From NCBI GenBank assembly GCA_035690495.1, contig DASSKK010000081.1, forward strand, positions 1 through 64,000: a DNA stretch of 64,000 nucleotides, written 5' to 3'. Shown piece by piece: positions 61,570 to 64,000 of this stretch; the stretch's first letter is position 1, and every line of letters begins with the position of its first letter. This DNA comes from DASSKK01 sp035690495 (lineage in GTDB: Bacteria; Actinomycetota; Actinomycetes; Propionibacteriales; Nocardioidaceae). The notes beneath the pieces were generated by a model. That model did not search any database. It was not told the DNA's origin and worked only from the letters and a program-made list of their open reading frames with translations. The translations under genes and the position numbers were made by a program.

Positions 61570-64000
61570 TCGGACGGCCGGGCGGGGAAGAGGCGGGCGA
61601 GCTGGTCGCGGTCGTGCACGTCGAGCAGCTTGTAGGCACGGTGCAGGTGGGTGGCCGCCGTCCGCGGGGACATGTCGAGACGTTCGCCGACCTCGCGGTT
61701 GCTCCAGCCGCGCGAGGCGAGCTCGGCCACCCTCAGCTGCGTAGCGGTCAGCGGTGCGGACGTGGCCGCCAGCGCCGGTGTGCCCGGTCCGCCGCATGCC
61801 GACGCGGCCACCTGTGCCCGGGCCTGGAGCAGCTCCCGCCGGTTCGCCGGAGCGTGCCAGGAGGCGACCGCGAGCAGGTCGGCCGCCCAGATGTGCAGCC
61901 CCAGCTCCTGTACGCCGAGCGCGGCAGCGCACACCCGGGCGGGGTCGGCGGCGAGCGCTGCCTCGACCAGGTCGGTAGCCCTCTGCAGCGCCCGGCTGCC
62001 CGACCTCGCAGTCGCGTCCGCCAGCACCCGGCCCGCCTCCTCCAGGTCGCCGAGCCGGGCGATGTCCACGCCGATCAGTCCGGCCGAGCCTGGGACCTCG
62101 ACGCTCTGGCTGTCCGCGAGGTCGATCAGCGGCCGCAGCGCCGTCCCCGTTGCCTCGGGACCGGCGGCCGCGGCCGCCACCCAGGCTTCGGAGACGCGCA
62201 GCTCGACCTCGGGGGCGACCTGGCCGTGGAAGGCGACCGCGCGCCCGGACTTCGCGGCGTTCTGTGCGTCCTGGAGCCGGCCGAGCCGCACCAGCGAACG
62301 GGCCAGGAACGCGTAGGCCCACGAGCGCAGCTCGACCGGGTCGCCGGCCATCAGCATCGAGCTGGCGCTGTCGAGCAACGTGGCCGCGACCGGGTGACCG
62401 CGGTGGCACGCCAGCACGCCGGTGCGCAGCAGCCGGTGCGCCGCGAAGTACGGCGACTCGACCGGGTCGTCGCCGCCGTACCCTGCGATCCGGTCCGCGG
62501 TCTCGGTCTCCCCGCACAGCAGGGCCGCGACCGAGCCTGACTGGGCGAGCACCACCGGCGCGTGCGGCCCGCAGAGCACGCCGGCGTCGATGCTGGACAG
62601 TCCGCGCTCGGTGAGCCGGACCGCCAGCGCGGGGTCGCCGCCCCAGGTGTGCAGCAGCGCACCGATCCCGGCCGCGTCGACCCACTGCGCCGCACCTTCG
62701 GCCCTGCCCAGTGCTGCGTCTGCGGCCTCGGTGGCCTGGACCCAGCTGTTGAGCCGCATCAGTGCCACTGCGCGCATCGTCTCGCGCGCCGCCGTGGCCG
62801 GGGCGGACTCCAGCAGCTCCAGGGCGGTGGTTGCGCCGTCCTCGGCGGCGATGCCCAGCCGCACCCGGGTGAGCCTGGCCTCGTTGCGCACCCTCTCGTC
62901 GGAGGCCGCCGAGAGCTCGACGAGCGCGGTCTGCCCCGCCGGGTCGCCGAGCAGTGCCCGGGCCTGCGCGGCCAGCACCGCGGCAGCGGGCGTGTCGTCG
63001 GCGCGGATCGCCGCGTCGGCGAGATCCCGCGCGGTGGCCGGGTCGAACAGCGCCAGTGCCATCCGGGCCGCGGTGGTGAGCCGGTCGCCGTCGATGTGGC
63101 GGCCCTGGTCCAGCGCGAGCGCGACCAGCCGCACGGTGGGACCGGCGGGCAGGTCGACCTCGGTCGCGACGTCGAGCAGCCGCTGGGTCCAGTCGGCCCT
63201 GGCGGCCGTGTCCAGTCCCATCTGCAGTGTCTCGGCGAACAGCGGGTGGCTCAACGCCACCTCTCCGGCCGAGACGCGGCCGATGCCGGCGCCCTCCAGG
63301 TGGGAGACCGCGCCGACGAGGCCGAGGGGGATCAGCACCTCCAACGGCATCGGGCCGGCGACGGCGAGCATGTCCGCGAGCCGGCGCACCGGGGCAGGCA
63401 GTCCCGAGAGCCTGGCGTCGACCAGCGGCTGGATCCGGTCCGGTGTGCTCACCGGCCCGGTCAGCCGCCAGCCGCCCGGGCCGCGCTGCCAGCTCTGCTG
63501 CTCCCACGCGGCCAGCACGATCTCCCTGACGAAGAGCGGGTTGCCGCCCGAGCGCGCGGTCAGCTCGTGTACGGCGGTCTCCTCCAGCGGGCCGTCCAGC
63601 AGCCGCTCGGCGTACTGTCCGACGCCGTAGCGGGGCAGCGGGCCGACCCGCAGCTGCTCCAGGGTCCCCTCGGTGAGCAGCCGTTCGAGCGGCGAGGGCA
63701 GTGCCTGCCCGCGCCGCAGCGTCAGCACCAGCCGCGGGGGGTTCTGCGCGCGGGGCAGCTGGGTGACACGGTGCAAGGTGGCCGCCGAGGTGTCGTCGAG
63801 GGCGTCCGCGTCGTCGACGACGAGCAAGCCCGCGGCGTGGTCCTGAACCAGCCGGCCGGTGGCCCACGCGACCGGGTCGCGGTGCGCAGCGGGGCCGACC
63901 CCGACCAGCGGCCGCAGCGCCGCGAGCGGGGTCTCGGAGAGGGCGGCCAGCGCGATGACATGACCCACGGGCAGCCCTCGTCCGCGCACCCGCGCGGCGT
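61566..64000 (-). CDS. Large LuxR-family (LAL/MalT-like) regulator, 5'-partial
   Basis: At least 807 residues; the gene continues past the right edge, where the Walker A loop should be. LLVVDDADALDD is Walker B and ARSGGNPLFVREIV the sensor region of an AAA_16/STAND ATPase. A long helical-repeat region follows, and the C-terminal LuxR HTH is LTATQLRVAELASRGWSNREV with SPRTAATHLHRAYKLL. LAL regulators respond to nucleotides or sugars. It converges on pfp, sharing a palindrome at the stops; regulation of pfp is not evident. Confidence 0.88.
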   Translation of the reverse strand, partial: AARVRGRGLPVGHVIALAALSETPLAALRPLVGVGPAAHRDPVAWATGRLVQDHAAGLLVVDDADALDDTSAATLHRVTQLPRAQNPPRLVLTLRRGQALPSPLERLLTEGTLEQLRVGPLPRYGVGQYAERLLDGPLEETAVHELTARSGGNPLFVREIVLAAWEQQSWQRGPGGWRLTGPVSTPDRIQPLVDARLSGLPAPVRRLADMLAVAGPMPLEVLIPLGLVGAVSHLEGAGIGRVSAGEVALSHPLFAETLQMGLDTAARADWTQRLLDVATEVDLPAGPTVRLVALALDQGRHIDGDRLTTAARMALALFDPATARDLADAAIRADDTPAAAVLAAQARALLGDPAGQTALVELSAASDERVRNEARLTRVRLGIAAEDGATTALELLESAPATAARETMRAVALMRLNSWVQATEAADAALGRAEGAAQWVDAAGIGALLHTWGGDPALAVRLTERGLSSIDAGVLCGPHAPVVLAQSGSVAALLCGETETADRIAGYGGDDPVESPYFAAHRLLRTGVLACHRGHPVAATLLDSASSMLMAGDPVELRSWAYAFLARSLVRLGRLQDAQNAAKSGRAVAFHGQVAPEVELRVSEAWVAAAAAGPEATGTALRPLIDLADSQSVEVPGSAGLIGVDIARLGDLEEAGRVLADATARSGSRALQRATDLVEAALAADPARVCAAALGVQELGLHIWAADLLAVASWHAPANRRELLQARAQVAASACGGPGTPALAATSAPLTATQLRVAELASRGWSNREVGERLDMSPRTAATHLHRAYKLLDVHDRDQLARLFPARPSD

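Noticed and set aside
1..64000. tRNA, rRNA or riboswitch genes
   Set aside because: I saw no cloverleaf-like or conserved riboswitch segments in the intergenic gaps; a covariance-model scan would be needed to exclude small RNAs.

Overview
The window is high-GC, gene-dense DNA with strong third-position G+C, frequent GTG starts, ATGA/GTGA stop-start overlaps and actinobacterial families throughout (PimB'-type mannosyltransferase, FadD15-type ligase, MacS/MacR-type two-component pair, aa3 oxidase CtaC-F, AfsR-type regulator). It is most likely a chromosomal segment of a Nocardioidaceae-like actinomycete. No rRNA, tRNA, phage or replication genes were seen.

Left half (1-37 kb). The backbone order NlpC/P60 peptidase, PimB'-type mannosyltransferase, FadD15-type acyl-CoA ligase, SRPBCC protein, ArsA-like ATPase, glucokinase and PlsC acyltransferase resembles, from memory, a conserved actinobacterial block (in mycobacteria pimB', fadD15, an SRPBCC gene, an ArsA-like gene and a PlsC gene lie close together). 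Here it is interrupted repeatedly by pieces of a Flp/Tad pilus system. The main Tad operon runs on the minus strand (13631 to 4416): cpaB, cpaE-like, tadA/cpaF, a vWA-tadB fusion, tadC, a histidine kinase, a LuxR response regulator and two Flp pilins. Three separate tadE-tadG pairs follow (17.8-19.6, 25.1-27.7 and 29.8-31.6 kb), plus a truncated fourth tadE at 23.7 kb. Accessory insertions between them include a DUF222/HNH (13E12-like) gene flanked by a duplicated 5' end of fadD, a Uma2-type nuclease, a RES/Xre toxin-antitoxin pair and a VapC remnant.

Middle (37-42 kb). This part holds the MacS/MacR-like pair split by a GNAT and a flavin-reductase gene, an exported collagen-like/Hcp-like protein, a TlpA-type thioredoxin lipoprotein and an OmpR-type two-component system.

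Copper/respiration block (42.6-51.4 kb). CopC-CopD fusion, a zinc-ribbon membrane protein, ctaF-ctaE-ctaD-ctaC, a lipoprotein with three tandem cupredoxin domains and divergent ctaG. CtaC carries an additional C-terminal cupredoxin domain. Two copies of a palindromic operator lie between the triple cupredoxin gene and ctaG. Together these look like copper acquisition, storage and delivery dedicated to the aa3 oxidase.

Right end (51.4-64 kb). A coiled-coil protein, an IS5-family element inserted exactly at a CTAG shared by two convergent stop codons, an FAD oxidoreductase next to an AfsR-like regulator, glycerol kinase, a quinone oxidoreductase, a phosphofructokinase with the pyrophosphate-type signature and a partial LuxR-type regulator.

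Across the window a dispersed REP-like repeat (GGTGGTTGAGGTGCG at one end, CCTCGAAACCACC at the other) occurs at seven gene boundaries. It supplies stop codons to at least three genes and probable start codons to two, and it seeds in-frame tandem arrays.
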